Positions 5,072 to 12,417 of a stretch of DNA of 12,417 nucleotides are shown in pieces. The notes beneath the pieces were generated by a model, which was not told where the DNA came from, did no database searches, and was given only the letters and a program-made list of their open reading frames with translations. The first letter of the stretch is position 1. Each line of letters starts with the position of its first letter. Source of the DNA: Gammaproteobacteria bacterium (lineage in GTDB: Bacteria > Pseudomonadota > Gammaproteobacteria > Nitrosococcales > Methylophagaceae). The position numbers were made by a program, and so were the translations under genes. Location of the stretch: NCBI GenBank assembly GCA_003645385.1, contig QNEY01000024.1:1-12417 (forward strand). Reading direction: 5' to 3'.

Positions 5072-5524
5072 ATGAACAGCGATCACTCAGGGACAACAGA
5101 CTTTCTATCCGTTGTGGTAAGACTATTAGGGCTTTTAATGCTCATTGTTGGTCTATATGTCGGCATTAAAGTTATTTTTGAAGCTTGGAATCTATATAAT
5201 GAGCCTCAACGCATAGAACGCTTTGCTGATGCTATAGAGCACGGCTCACACTTGGATTCGTTACTTAGCTCATTTACTGAAAAATCGCCAAGTAATGAAG
5301 TGGATGATGGGCAAACGTGGCAGCAAAAGAAAGAACAACAGAGTGAGTCAATTAGAGTCACTTACTTTTTAGCCTGGTTTATCGCCATCATTTTATTGAT
5401 GGTCGTTGGCGCCCTCGCTTCAAGTGCAATCAAAACTGGGGGGCAATTAGCACTCTATGATCTGCAGGTTAAACGCTTTGCCAACTTATTAATGGAAGAA
5501 GTTCGCAACAAAAAAAACGATTAA
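5072..5524 (+). CDS. Unrecognised protein with two membrane segments
   Basis: I do not recognise this 150-residue protein. It has a short polar start, a first hydrophobic segment at about residues 14-36, a polar stretch rich in Gln, Glu and Ser (38-93) with an ERFADAIEHGSHLD motif at 49-62, and a second hydrophobic segment at about 96-118. A conserved-looking C-terminal tail begins KTGGQLALYD (121-130) and ends in basic and acidic residues. No lipobox or cleavable signal is clear, so it is probably an integral inner-membrane protein. AGGA at 5059-5062 lies 9 nt before the ATG. It starts about 75 bp after the amtB terminator and so is likely a separate transcript. Its stop is only 7 bp from the convergent hemE stop. 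Codon use looks like that of its neighbours. Nothing links it to nitrogen or haem metabolism beyond position. Confidence 0.8.
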   Translation: MNSDHSGTTDFLSVVVRLLGLLMLIVGLYVGIKVIFEAWNLYNEPQRIERFADAIEHGSHLDSLLSSFTEKSPSNEVDDGQTWQQKKEQQSESIRVTYFLAWFIAIILLMVVGALASSAIKTGGQLALYDLQVKRFANLLMEEVRNKKND

Positions 5525-5531
5525 CCCTTTT

Positions 5532-6599
5532 TTATTGGTGATATTGTTCGCTTAGAGTATGAACCGAATCAACCAAACGCTGCATTTTCTCTGGTACAAT
5601 TGTTGGGTGAATACCGTGACCAAGATTAAACACATGACCTGTTTCACCTTTGCCATAGCCCGCTAATACACTAGCAACTTCCTGCTCAACACGATCTGCT
5701 GAAGCATATAATACACATGGGTCCATATTGCCTTGCAGGGTAACTTTATCGCCTACACGTTGACGTGCTGTCGTAATATCAGTTGTCCAATCTAGACCTA
5801 CTGCATCAACACCTGTTTCAGCCATCAATTCTAACCACTGACCACCACCTTTAGTGAACATCGTTATAGGAACCGTGCGGCCTTCATTTTCACGTGTTAA
5901 TCCTGCAACAATCTTCTGCATATACGCTAGAGAAAACTGTTGGTAGTTGCCTGTACTTAATGCTCCACCCCAAGTATCAAACAACATAATAGATTGAGCG
6001 CCTGCAGTAATCTGAGCATTCAAATAGGCAGTTACTGAATCAGCCAACACATTCAGCAATGCATGCATCTGTTCAGGTGCATCGAATAGCATGCCTTTAA
6101 CTTTTGCGAAATCTTTGCTTGAGCCACCCTCAACCATGTAACAAGCCAATGTCCACGGACTACCACTAAAGCCAATCAATGGAACTTTGCCATCGATTTC
6201 ACGGCGAGTAAGACGAATCGCATCCATCACATAACCCAAGCTGTCTTCCATATCAGGCACAGCCAGATTAGCGATATCTTTAGCATTCTTGATGACGTTA
6301 TTAAATTTTGGACCTTCACCAGCGACAAAGTGCAAACCTAGGCCCATTGCATCTGGAATTGTCAGAATATCTGAAAAAATGATTGCGGCATCAAGATCAA
6401 ACCGACGGAGCGGCTGCAATGTTACTTCACAAGCCAAATCTGGTGTGCTGCACAATGTCATAAAGTCCCCGGCCTTGGCACGTACTTCACGATATTCTGG
6501 CAAATAACGTCCTGCCTGACGCATCACCCAAACCGGTGTTTTATCCACAGGCTGACGTAATAACGCTCTTATATAACGATCATTTTTTAATTCAGACAC
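5532..6599 (-). CDS. hemE: Uroporphyrinogen decarboxylase (HemE)
   Basis: HemE removes the four acetate carboxyl groups of uroporphyrinogen III to give coproporphyrinogen III in cytoplasmic haem synthesis, without a cofactor. The 355 residues match the family length. Signature 1 is PVWVMRQAGRYLPEY at 22-36, with substrate-binding Arg27 and Arg31. The catalytic Asp77 is in FSDILTIPDAMGLG, Tyr154 in GSPWTLACYMVEGG, and the invariant His328 in NLGHGIHP. The start codon is GTG (6599-6597); AGGA at 6608-6605 lies 5 nt before it, and the next in-frame Met is residue 26, inside signature 1, so GTG is the real start. It lies downstream of gltD on the same strand, an order also found in Pseudomonas, but the 144-bp gap suggests its own promoter. 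Confidence 0.97.
   Translation of the reverse strand: MSELKNDRYIRALLRQPVDKTPVWVMRQAGRYLPEYREVRAKAGDFMTLCSTPDLACEVTLQPLRRFDLDAAIIFSDILTIPDAMGLGLHFVAGEGPKFNNVIKNAKDIANLAVPDMEDSLGYVMDAIRLTRREIDGKVPLIGFSGSPWTLACYMVEGGSSKDFAKVKGMLFDAPEQMHALLNVLADSVTAYLNAQITAGAQSIMLFDTWGGALSTGNYQQFSLAYMQKIVAGLTRENEGRTVPITMFTKGGGQWLELMAETGVDAVGLDWTTDITTARQRVGDKVTLQGNMDPCVLYASADRVEQEVASVLAGYGKGETGHVFNLGHGIHPTIVPEKMQRLVDSVHTLSEQYHQ
6541..6549 (+). other. Perfect DnaA-box 9-mer near the hemE start
   Basis: The plus strand reads TTATCCACA over hemE codons 17-20 (Pro-Val-Asp-Lys). It is identical to the 9-mer at the start of lgt. It lies in coding sequence, so it could be fortuitous. Confidence 0.3.
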
Positions 6600-6662
6600 T
6601 GGAATCCTTTGTATTATTAGGCATGTTTAGATTTTACCTCAGTACAAGGCATTTTTCGCACG

Positions 6663-6681
6663 GAGAATGAGAATATATATC
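6663..6681 (+). promoter_or_regulatory. Fur-box-like site upstream of hemE
   Basis: The 19-mer GAGAATGAGAATATATATC matches the Fur consensus (GATAATGATAATCATTATC) at 14 of 19 positions, with the left two hexamers best conserved. It is 63-81 bp upstream of the hemE GTG in the gltD-hemE gap (6600-6743). I could not identify convincing -35/-10 elements for hemE there. The AT-rich setting makes chance similarity possible. Confidence 0.35.
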
Positions 6682-6743
6682 AAATATGTGACCATTCGAG
6701 TACGGGAAATAACGCCGTAATGAAGTAAAAGATAAATATGTCG

Positions 6744-8147
6744 TTAGACTTCTAGGTAATCTAGGATACCTTCCGCCGCTTGGCGACCTTCCCAAACGGC
6801 TGTAACCACAAGATCGGAACCACGCACCATATCACCACCAGCAAAGATCTTCTCATTTGTTGTTTGATATGCACATTGTGCTTTTTCGGGAGCAATCACT
6901 CTGCCACCATCATCAATATCAACACCAAATTCTGCAAACCATGGAGCAGGGCTTGGTCTGAAACCAAATGCGATAATCACTGCATCTGCATCAATGATTT
7001 CTTCACTACCAGCAACAGGCTCAGGTCGGCTACGACCATTTTCATCAGGTTCACCCAATGCTGTTGTGATAACTTTAATTCCTGTTACTTTATCATCGCC
7101 CACTACTTCGATTGGTTGCCGGTTCCACAAGAACTCAACACCTTCTTCACGAGCATTATTAACTTCACGACGTGAACCCGGCATATTTTCTTCATCACGA
7201 CGGTAAGCACATTGCACACTGGTCGCATTTTGACGAATTGCAGTACGATTACAATCCATTGCTGTATCGCCACCACCAAGAACTACTACTTTTTTGCCTG
7301 CCAGATTTACGTAATCTTCTGGATTCAAATCTAATTGTTGTTTATTGTTGGCAACTAAATAAGGCAATGCCTCATAAACACCTTGCTTGTCTTCACCCGG
7401 AAACCCGCCCTTCATATAGGTATAAGTACCCATTCCGAGAAAAACAGCATCATAATCGTCTAGCAATTGTTGAAACTGAACGTCTTTGCCTATCTCGGTA
7501 TTCAACACGAACTCAACACCCATACCTTCTAATACTTCACGGCGGCGTTTGACTACCTCTTTTTCAAGCTTGAATTCAGGAATACCAAATGTGAGCAAAC
7601 CGCCCACTTCTTCATATTTATCAAACACAACTGGTGTTACACCATTACGCACCAACACATCAGCACAACCTAGACCCGCAGGACCTGCACCGATAATAGC
7701 TACACGCTTACCTGTATCAGCAACATTAGATAAGTCTGGTCGCCAGCCTTGTTCCAATGCAGTATCAGTAATGTATTTTTCAACACTGCCAATAGTCACC
7801 GCACCAAAACCATCATTTAGTGTACAAGCGCCCTCACACAAACGGTCTTGTGGACATACTCGACCACAAATCTCAGGGAGCGTATTTGTTTCATGTGACA
7901 ATCTAGCTGCTTCAAACAAATTACCTTCACTGACCAGTTTTAACCAATTTGGAATGTAGTTATGAACTGGGCACTTCCATTCACAATAAGGATTACCACA
8001 TTCTAAGCATCGATCAGATTGATCGGCTGCTGATTCTTGATCAAATTGACCATAAATCTCGCCAAAGCCTTTAACTCGCTCACTAGCTTGTTGTTTCGTT
8101 GGGTCAAAGCGACCTACATCTAAAAATTGAAAAGTATTTTTCGCCAT
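6744..8147 (-). CDS. gltD: Glutamate synthase (NADPH) small subunit GltD
   Basis: The beta subunit of GOGAT takes electrons from NADPH through FAD and passes them over iron-sulphur clusters to GltB, which makes glutamate from glutamine and 2-oxoglutarate. The 467 residues have the expected order. Two N-terminal cysteine clusters, Cys47/50/55/59 (CLECGNPYCEWKCP) and Cys94/98/104/108 (CGRVCPQDRLCEGAC), hold [4Fe-4S] centres. The FAD-binding GAGPAG is at 153-158 and the NADPH-binding GGGDTAMD at 291-298. The second FAD motif AGGDMVRGSDLVV begins at 436. The gene follows gltB after 23 nt and is surely co-transcribed with it. The AAGG before the ATG is 13 nt away, a long spacing. No clear terminator follows before hemE. 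Confidence 0.97.
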   Translation of the reverse strand: MAKNTFQFLDVGRFDPTKQQASERVKGFGEIYGQFDQESAADQSDRCLECGNPYCEWKCPVHNYIPNWLKLVSEGNLFEAARLSHETNTLPEICGRVCPQDRLCEGACTLNDGFGAVTIGSVEKYITDTALEQGWRPDLSNVADTGKRVAIIGAGPAGLGCADVLVRNGVTPVVFDKYEEVGGLLTFGIPEFKLEKEVVKRRREVLEGMGVEFVLNTEIGKDVQFQQLLDDYDAVFLGMGTYTYMKGGFPGEDKQGVYEALPYLVANNKQQLDLNPEDYVNLAGKKVVVLGGGDTAMDCNRTAIRQNATSVQCAYRRDEENMPGSRREVNNAREEGVEFLWNRQPIEVVGDDKVTGIKVITTALGEPDENGRSRPEPVAGSEEIIDADAVIIAFGFRPSPAPWFAEFGVDIDDGGRVIAPEKAQCAYQTTNEKIFAGGDMVRGSDLVVTAVWEGRQAAEGILDYLEV

Positions 8148-8170
8148 AATATTTTTATTGCCTTGAAGCG

Positions 8171-11100
8171 TTACGCTGCTTTCTCTTTTTTTACTTGATC
8201 AAGCAAACTATCTATCGCTGAATCCTTAGGTTTAACTAACCAGAATTGTTTCAAGCGTTGCTCAAACATATCCAATAATTGATTACCCCATGCACTACCT
8301 GTTTCACGAACATGATCTTCAACCATTTGTTTCAAGTGCAGTGCATGCTCAGACATTTCATCATTATCAACTCGAACTAACTCTACCAACTCTGGGTTAT
8401 AGCGCTCTGCAAATGTATCATCAATATCCAACACATAAGCAAAACCACCAGTCATACCGGCACCAAAATTCAAGCCTGACTCACCTAATACCGCAACAAC
8501 ACCACCAGTCATATATTCACAACCGTGGTCGCCTACACCTTCAACCACAGCAGTTGCACCAGAATTACGCACGGCAAAACGTTCACCTGCTCGACCCGCT
8601 GCGTATAAATGACCGCCAGTTGCACCATATAAACAGGTATTACCCATAATGCTGGCCTCTTGGCTTTCGAAGTTACTTTCTGTATGAGGGTAAATAGTTA
8701 ATTTACCTGCCGCCATGCCTTTACCTACGTAATCGTTGGCATCACCTTCAAGACGCATTTCTAAACCACCCGCATTCCACACACCAAAGCTCTGACCAGC
8801 AGACCCGGTTAATTGCAGTTTGATCGGTTTTTCAATCATGCCGTAGTTGCCATGATGACGAGCAATCTCACCCGAAATACGACCACCCATCGAGCGATGA
8901 ATGTTCCGTACATTGTAGCTAAAGAAACCACCTGATTTGTTGGCAATCACTTCACGCATATCAACAATCATTTGCTCAGCCAATTCACCTTTATCATAAG
9001 GTTCATTTTTAGGCTCGATGCAATACTGTGGTTTATCAGCCGGAATACCCGCTGTTGACAATAATGGCTTCAAATCTAGTTTGCGTTGTTTGTCGGTTGT
9101 ACCTGGTAAAACTTCAAGCAGATCAGTACGACCAATTAAGTCAGCCATACTCCCGACACCTAATGCCGCCAACCATTCTTGAGTTTCACGAGCCACAAAT
9201 TGGAAATAGTTCATTACCATTTGAGGCAAACCAATAAAGTGCTGACTACGCAATACATCATTTTGAGTTGCGACACCGGTTGCACAATTATTCAGGTGAC
9301 AAATACGTAAGAATTTACAGCCTAGCGCCACCATTGGGCCAGTACCAAACGCAAAGCTTTCTGCGCCTAGAATCGCTGCCTTAATAACATCTAAACCTGT
9401 TTTCAAGCCACCATCTGTTTGCAAGCGAACTTTGTCACGCAAATCATTAGCACGTAATGTTTGATGCGCTTCAGTTAAGCCTAGCTCCCACGGGCCACCA
9501 GCATATTTAACTGATGTTAATGGGCTTGCCGCAGTACCACCGTCATAACCAGAAATGGTAATCAAATCAGCATAAGCTTTCGCCACACCTGCTGCGATAG
9601 TTCCCACGCCTGCTTCTGATACAAGTTTCACTGATACTAATGCATCAGGATTTACTTGTTTCAAATCAAAAATCAGCTGAGCCAAATCTTCAATTGAATA
9701 GATATCATGATGAGGAGGAGGTGAAATCAAAGTAACACCTGGCACAGAGTGACGTAAAGTCGCAATCATTTGATTAACTTTTGCACCTGGTAATTGACCA
9801 CCCTCACCCGGCTTCGCACCTTGGGCAATTTTGATCTGCAATACTTCAGCATTGACTAAATAATGAGGTGTTACTCCAAAGCGACCAGATGCAATTTGTT
9901 TGATTTTAGATACACGTTCGGTGCCAAAACGTGCAGGATCTTCGCCACCTTCACCAGAATTTGATCTGCCACCTAAGCGATTCATACCTATTGCAAGTGC
10001 TTCATGTGCCTCAGGTGACAAAGCACCTAATGACATACCGGCACTATCAAAACGCACTAAGATTTTGCCCACATCTTCCACTTCATCTAATGCTAGTGGT
10101 TTATCCGCTAATTTAAGTTCAAGCAAATCACGCAAACTCATTACTGGGCGTTCATTTACTAATGTTGCATATTCTTTATAGGCATCATAACTTCCACCTT
10201 GCACTGCTTTTTGCAAAGCACCAACAACGTCTGGATTATATGCATGATATTCACCACCGTGAATATATTTCAGTAAACCACCTTGCTCACGTTTTTTGCG
10301 TTTATTCCAAGCACGTGCTGCCACTGCTTGTTGATCAGCCTGTAACTCTTCAAAACCAGTACCACTAATTCGGCTAGTTGTGCCTTTAAAACATTTAGCG
10401 ACTACATTTTCATGCAAACCAACGATTTCATAAAGCTGTGCACCCCGGTAACTGGCAATGGTTGATATACCCATTTTAGAGGTAACTTTATATAAACCTT
10501 TATTAATTCCCTTACGGAAATTCTGGCAAACAGTTGCATAGTCACTATCTTTAATTACATCTGTTGTTAGCATGTCATTTAGACATTCATATGCAAGATA
10601 AGGATAGACTGCTGTCGCACCGTAACCAATTAATACTGCAAAGTGGTGTGCATCCCGTGCTGTTGCTGTTTCAACTACAATATTGGCATCACAACGCAAA
10701 CCTTCTTTGATCAAACGATGGTGCACTGCACCTGTAGCCAATAAAGCATGCATCGTTTGCTCGTCTTCAGTAATACCACGATCTGATAATGTAATAATTA
10801 CCGTGCCAGCACGCACTGCCGCTTCTGCTTGATCAGCAATCGTATCAACCGCATCTGCTAAATCCACACCGTTGTCATAATGCAAAGATAAATTGATTGA
10901 TTGATATTGATCGTCATCAGTACCTTTAGTCATTAACTGTTGGAAACGATTTTCTGACAAAACCGGCGAATCAACTACCAAACGAGCTGCATGATCTTCG
11001 CCTTCTTCAAACAAGTTATGTTCACGACCAAAACACGTTTCTAATGACATTACGATACTTTCACGTAATGAATCAATTGGCGGGTTGGTTACTTGAGCAA

Positions 11101-12417
11101 ACTGTTGGCGGAAGTAATCAAATAAAGAACGTTCTTGTTGAGATAATACCGGAAACGGTGTGTCATCACCCATTGATCCTGTTGCCTCTTGACCCACCTC
11201 ACCCAACACACGAATTACTTGGTCACGTTCTTCAAAACTCACTTGGAACAATTTTTCATATGCAGCAAATTGCTCTCCATCCATCGCTTGAGGCACTTCA
11301 TCTACTGTATCTTCTAAACGCTGTAAATTATCATCAACCCACTGCTTGTATGGATGAGCACTTTTAAGTGAATTATCAATATCTTCAGGTAGTAGCATTT
11401 CACCAGTCTCAGTATCTACTGCCAGCATTTCACCTGGTTTCAAACGACCTTTTGCCACCACATCTTCTGGTTTATAGGGATAAACGCCCACTTCGGATGC
11501 AAGTGTTATGTGCCGGTCTTTGGTAATTATATAACGTGCTGGTCGCAAGCCATTTCTATCAAGCGTACAAGCCGCATAACGACCATCAGTTAATACTACA
11601 CCCGCAGGCCCATCCCATGGCTCCATATGCATAGAATTAAAATCATAAAATGCACGTAATTCAGGATCCATTGTGTTGGCATGTTGCCATGCAGGTGGAA
11701 TCAACAAACGCATTGAACGGAACATACTCACGCCACCAGCCATTAATGCTTCTAACATATTATCCATGCTAGAGGAGTCAGAGCCTGTCGTGCCAACTAG
11801 TGGGCGAACATCTTCCATATTTTTAATGAGCGGTGTTGCAAACTTGGCACCACGTGCCAATGCCCAGTTACGATTACCTTCAACAGTATTAATTTCACCA
11901 TTGTGTGCTAGGTAGCGGAATGGCTGAGCCAAACGCCACTCTGGCAAGGTGTTGGTAGAAAAACGTTGGTGGAAAACACAAATTGCTGTTTCCATGCGTG
12001 CATCTTGCAGATCTTTATAAAAGGTCGGCAAATATTCAGGCATGATCAAGCCTTTATATGACACAACCCGAGATGACAGTGATGGAATATAAAACGCATT
12101 ATCATCTGTTACCGCTTTCTCAGCTAAACGACGAGCAATATATAAGTGGCGCTCAAATACAGCTTGATCCATGTTAGCAGCGGCATTAACAAATACCTGA
12201 CGCATGATCGGCATTGATTTCATCGCCTGTTCACCACAAGCAGATTCAGCATCAACTGGTACATCGCGCCAGCCTAATACTTCAAGGCCTTGAGCTGTTA
12301 ATTGCTCAGTAACAATAGCTTGGTTTGCAGTAGCTTTAGCATCATCTTTCGACAAAAACACCATACCTACAGCATAGTTATCTGCCACAGCAAAGTTTAA
12401 CTCTTTAGCTATAGTAC
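8171..12417 (-). CDS. gltB: Glutamate synthase (NADPH) large subunit GltB, lacking its N-terminus at the window edge
   Basis: GltB hydrolyses glutamine, channels ammonia and reductively aminates 2-oxoglutarate to glutamate. About 1,414 codons are present. The frame is open through GTG 12388 to the right edge, so that GTG is internal. By comparison with Pseudomonas GltB about 70-80 residues are missing, including the catalytic N-terminal Cys. Counted from the GTG, the glutaminase domain shows CVFHQRFSTNT (137-147), LAHNGEINTVEGN (160-172) and GSDSSSMDN (202-210). The central domain follows. The FMN domain has GGRSNSGEGGEDPARF, KPGEGGQLPG and SPPPHHDIYSIEDLAQ. The [3Fe-4S] cysteines are Cys1024, Cys1030 and Cys1035 (codons 9319-9317, 9301-9299, 9286-9284), with the expected C-x5-C-x4-C spacing. 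The C-terminal beta-helix holds the repeated Gly pattern (for example GNTCLYGATGGHLYAAG). The promoter lies outside the window. Confidence 0.98.
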   Translation of the reverse strand, partial: TIAKELNFAVADNYAVGMVFLSKDDAKATANQAIVTEQLTAQGLEVLGWRDVPVDAESACGEQAMKSMPIMRQVFVNAAANMDQAVFERHLYIARRLAEKAVTDDNAFYIPSLSSRVVSYKGLIMPEYLPTFYKDLQDARMETAICVFHQRFSTNTLPEWRLAQPFRYLAHNGEINTVEGNRNWALARGAKFATPLIKNMEDVRPLVGTTGSDSSSMDNMLEALMAGGVSMFRSMRLLIPPAWQHANTMDPELRAFYDFNSMHMEPWDGPAGVVLTDGRYAACTLDRNGLRPARYIITKDRHITLASEVGVYPYKPEDVVAKGRLKPGEMLAVDTETGEMLLPEDIDNSLKSAHPYKQWVDDNLQRLEDTVDEVPQAMDGEQFAAYEKLFQVSFEERDQVIRVLGEVGQEATGSMGDDTPFPVLSQQERSLFDYFRQQFAQVTNPPIDSLRESIVMSLETCFGREHNLFEEGEDHAARLVVDSPVLSENRFQQLMTKGTDDDQYQSINLSLHYDNGVDLADAVDTIADQAEAAVRAGTVIITLSDRGITEDEQTMHALLATGAVHHRLIKEGLRCDANIVVETATARDAHHFAVLIGYGATAVYPYLAYECLNDMLTTDVIKDSDYATVCQNFRKGINKGLYKVTSKMGISTIASYRGAQLYEIVGLHENVVAKCFKGTTSRISGTGFEELQADQQAVAARAWNKRKKREQGGLLKYIHGGEYHAYNPDVVGALQKAVQGGSYDAYKEYATLVNERPVMSLRDLLELKLADKPLALDEVEDVGKILVRFDSAGMSLGALSPEAHEALAIGMNRLGGRSNSGEGGEDPARFGTERVSKIKQIASGRFGVTPHYLVNAEVLQIKIAQGAKPGEGGQLPGAKVNQMIATLRHSVPGVTLISPPPHHDIYSIEDLAQLIFDLKQVNPDALVSVKLVSEAGVGTIAAGVAKAYADLITISGYDGGTAASPLTSVKYAGGPWELGLTEAHQTLRANDLRDKVRLQTDGGLKTGLDVIKAAILGAESFAFGTGPMVALGCKFLRICHLNNCATGVATQNDVLRSQHFIGLPQMVMNYFQFVARETQEWLAALGVGSMADLIGRTDLLEVLPGTTDKQRKLDLKPLLSTAGIPADKPQYCIEPKNEPYDKGELAEQMIVDMREVIANKSGGFFSYNVRNIHRSMGGRISGEIARHHGNYGMIEKPIKLQLTGSAGQSFGVWNAGGLEMRLEGDANDYVGKGMAAGKLTIYPHTESNFESQEASIMGNTCLYGATGGHLYAAGRAGERFAVRNSGATAVVEGVGDHGCEYMTGGVVAVLGESGLNFGAGMTGGFAYVLDIDDTFAERYNPELVELVRVDNDEMSEHALHLKQMVEDHVRETGSAWGNQLLDMFEQRLKQFWLVKPKDSAIDSLLDQVKKEKAA

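Noticed and set aside
6701..6719. Inverted repeat TACGG / CCGTA between gltD and hemE as a gltD terminator
   Set aside because: The stem is only 5 bp with a 9-nt loop and no T-run in the direction of gltD transcription.
6780..7959. Several plus-strand open frames opposite gltD
   Set aside because: They overlap each other in different frames, their products are low-complexity, and gltD on the other strand is intact and conserved throughout.
12386..12388. GTG as the start of gltB
   Set aside because: The frame continues upstream without a stop to the window edge, and the protein at this GTG aligns about 70-80 residues into known GltB proteins, so the catalytic N-terminus lies outside the window.

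Overview
The window looks like an ordinary chromosomal segment of a gammaproteobacterium with moderate-to-low GC. The evidence is the housekeeping set (mnmG, dgkA, lgt, hemE, gltB-gltD), the gltB-gltD-hemE order also found in Pseudomonas, a TorF-type porin next to the P-II/ammonium-channel pair, and sigma-54/NtrC-type control sequences. A Thiotrichales-like lineage such as Methylophaga or Cycloclasticus would fit, but that is a guess. I see no insertion sequence, phage gene, CRISPR array, tRNA or rRNA.

Layout. 1-914 (minus): 5' half of mnmG, cut by the left edge. 1100-1456 (plus): dgkA, whose 3' end overlaps by 8 bp the convergent lgt at 1449-2222 (minus). 2223-2536: a 314-bp intergenic region holding a well-ordered nitrogen-type promoter: two NtrC-like sites 30 bp apart, an IHF-like site and a -24/-12 promoter with exact spacing. 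2537-3256 (plus): TorF-family outer-membrane porin. 3263-3300: an internal terminator. 3315-3653: glnK-type P-II protein. 3672-4943: amtB ammonium channel. 4967-4998: strong terminator. 5072-5524 (plus): unrecognised protein with two membrane segments. 5532-6599 (minus): hemE with a GTG start and a Fur-like site upstream. 6744-8147 (minus): gltD. 8171-12417 (minus): gltB, cut by the right edge and lacking its first 70-80 codons.

How the genes fit together. The centre and right of the window concern nitrogen assimilation. Under nitrogen limitation, NtrC and sigma-54 would switch on a unit consisting of an outer-membrane porin, the inner-membrane ammonium channel and the P-II protein that gates it. 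Ammonium taken in is fixed by glutamine synthetase (not in the window) and GOGAT (gltB-gltD). The least described part is the porin as first gene of this unit, separated from glnK-amtB by a terminator. This suggests that the porin is made in excess and may be the outer-membrane entry for ammonium or another small nitrogen source. The remaining genes serve tRNA modification (mnmG), lipid recycling (dgkA), lipoprotein maturation (lgt) and haem synthesis (hemE).
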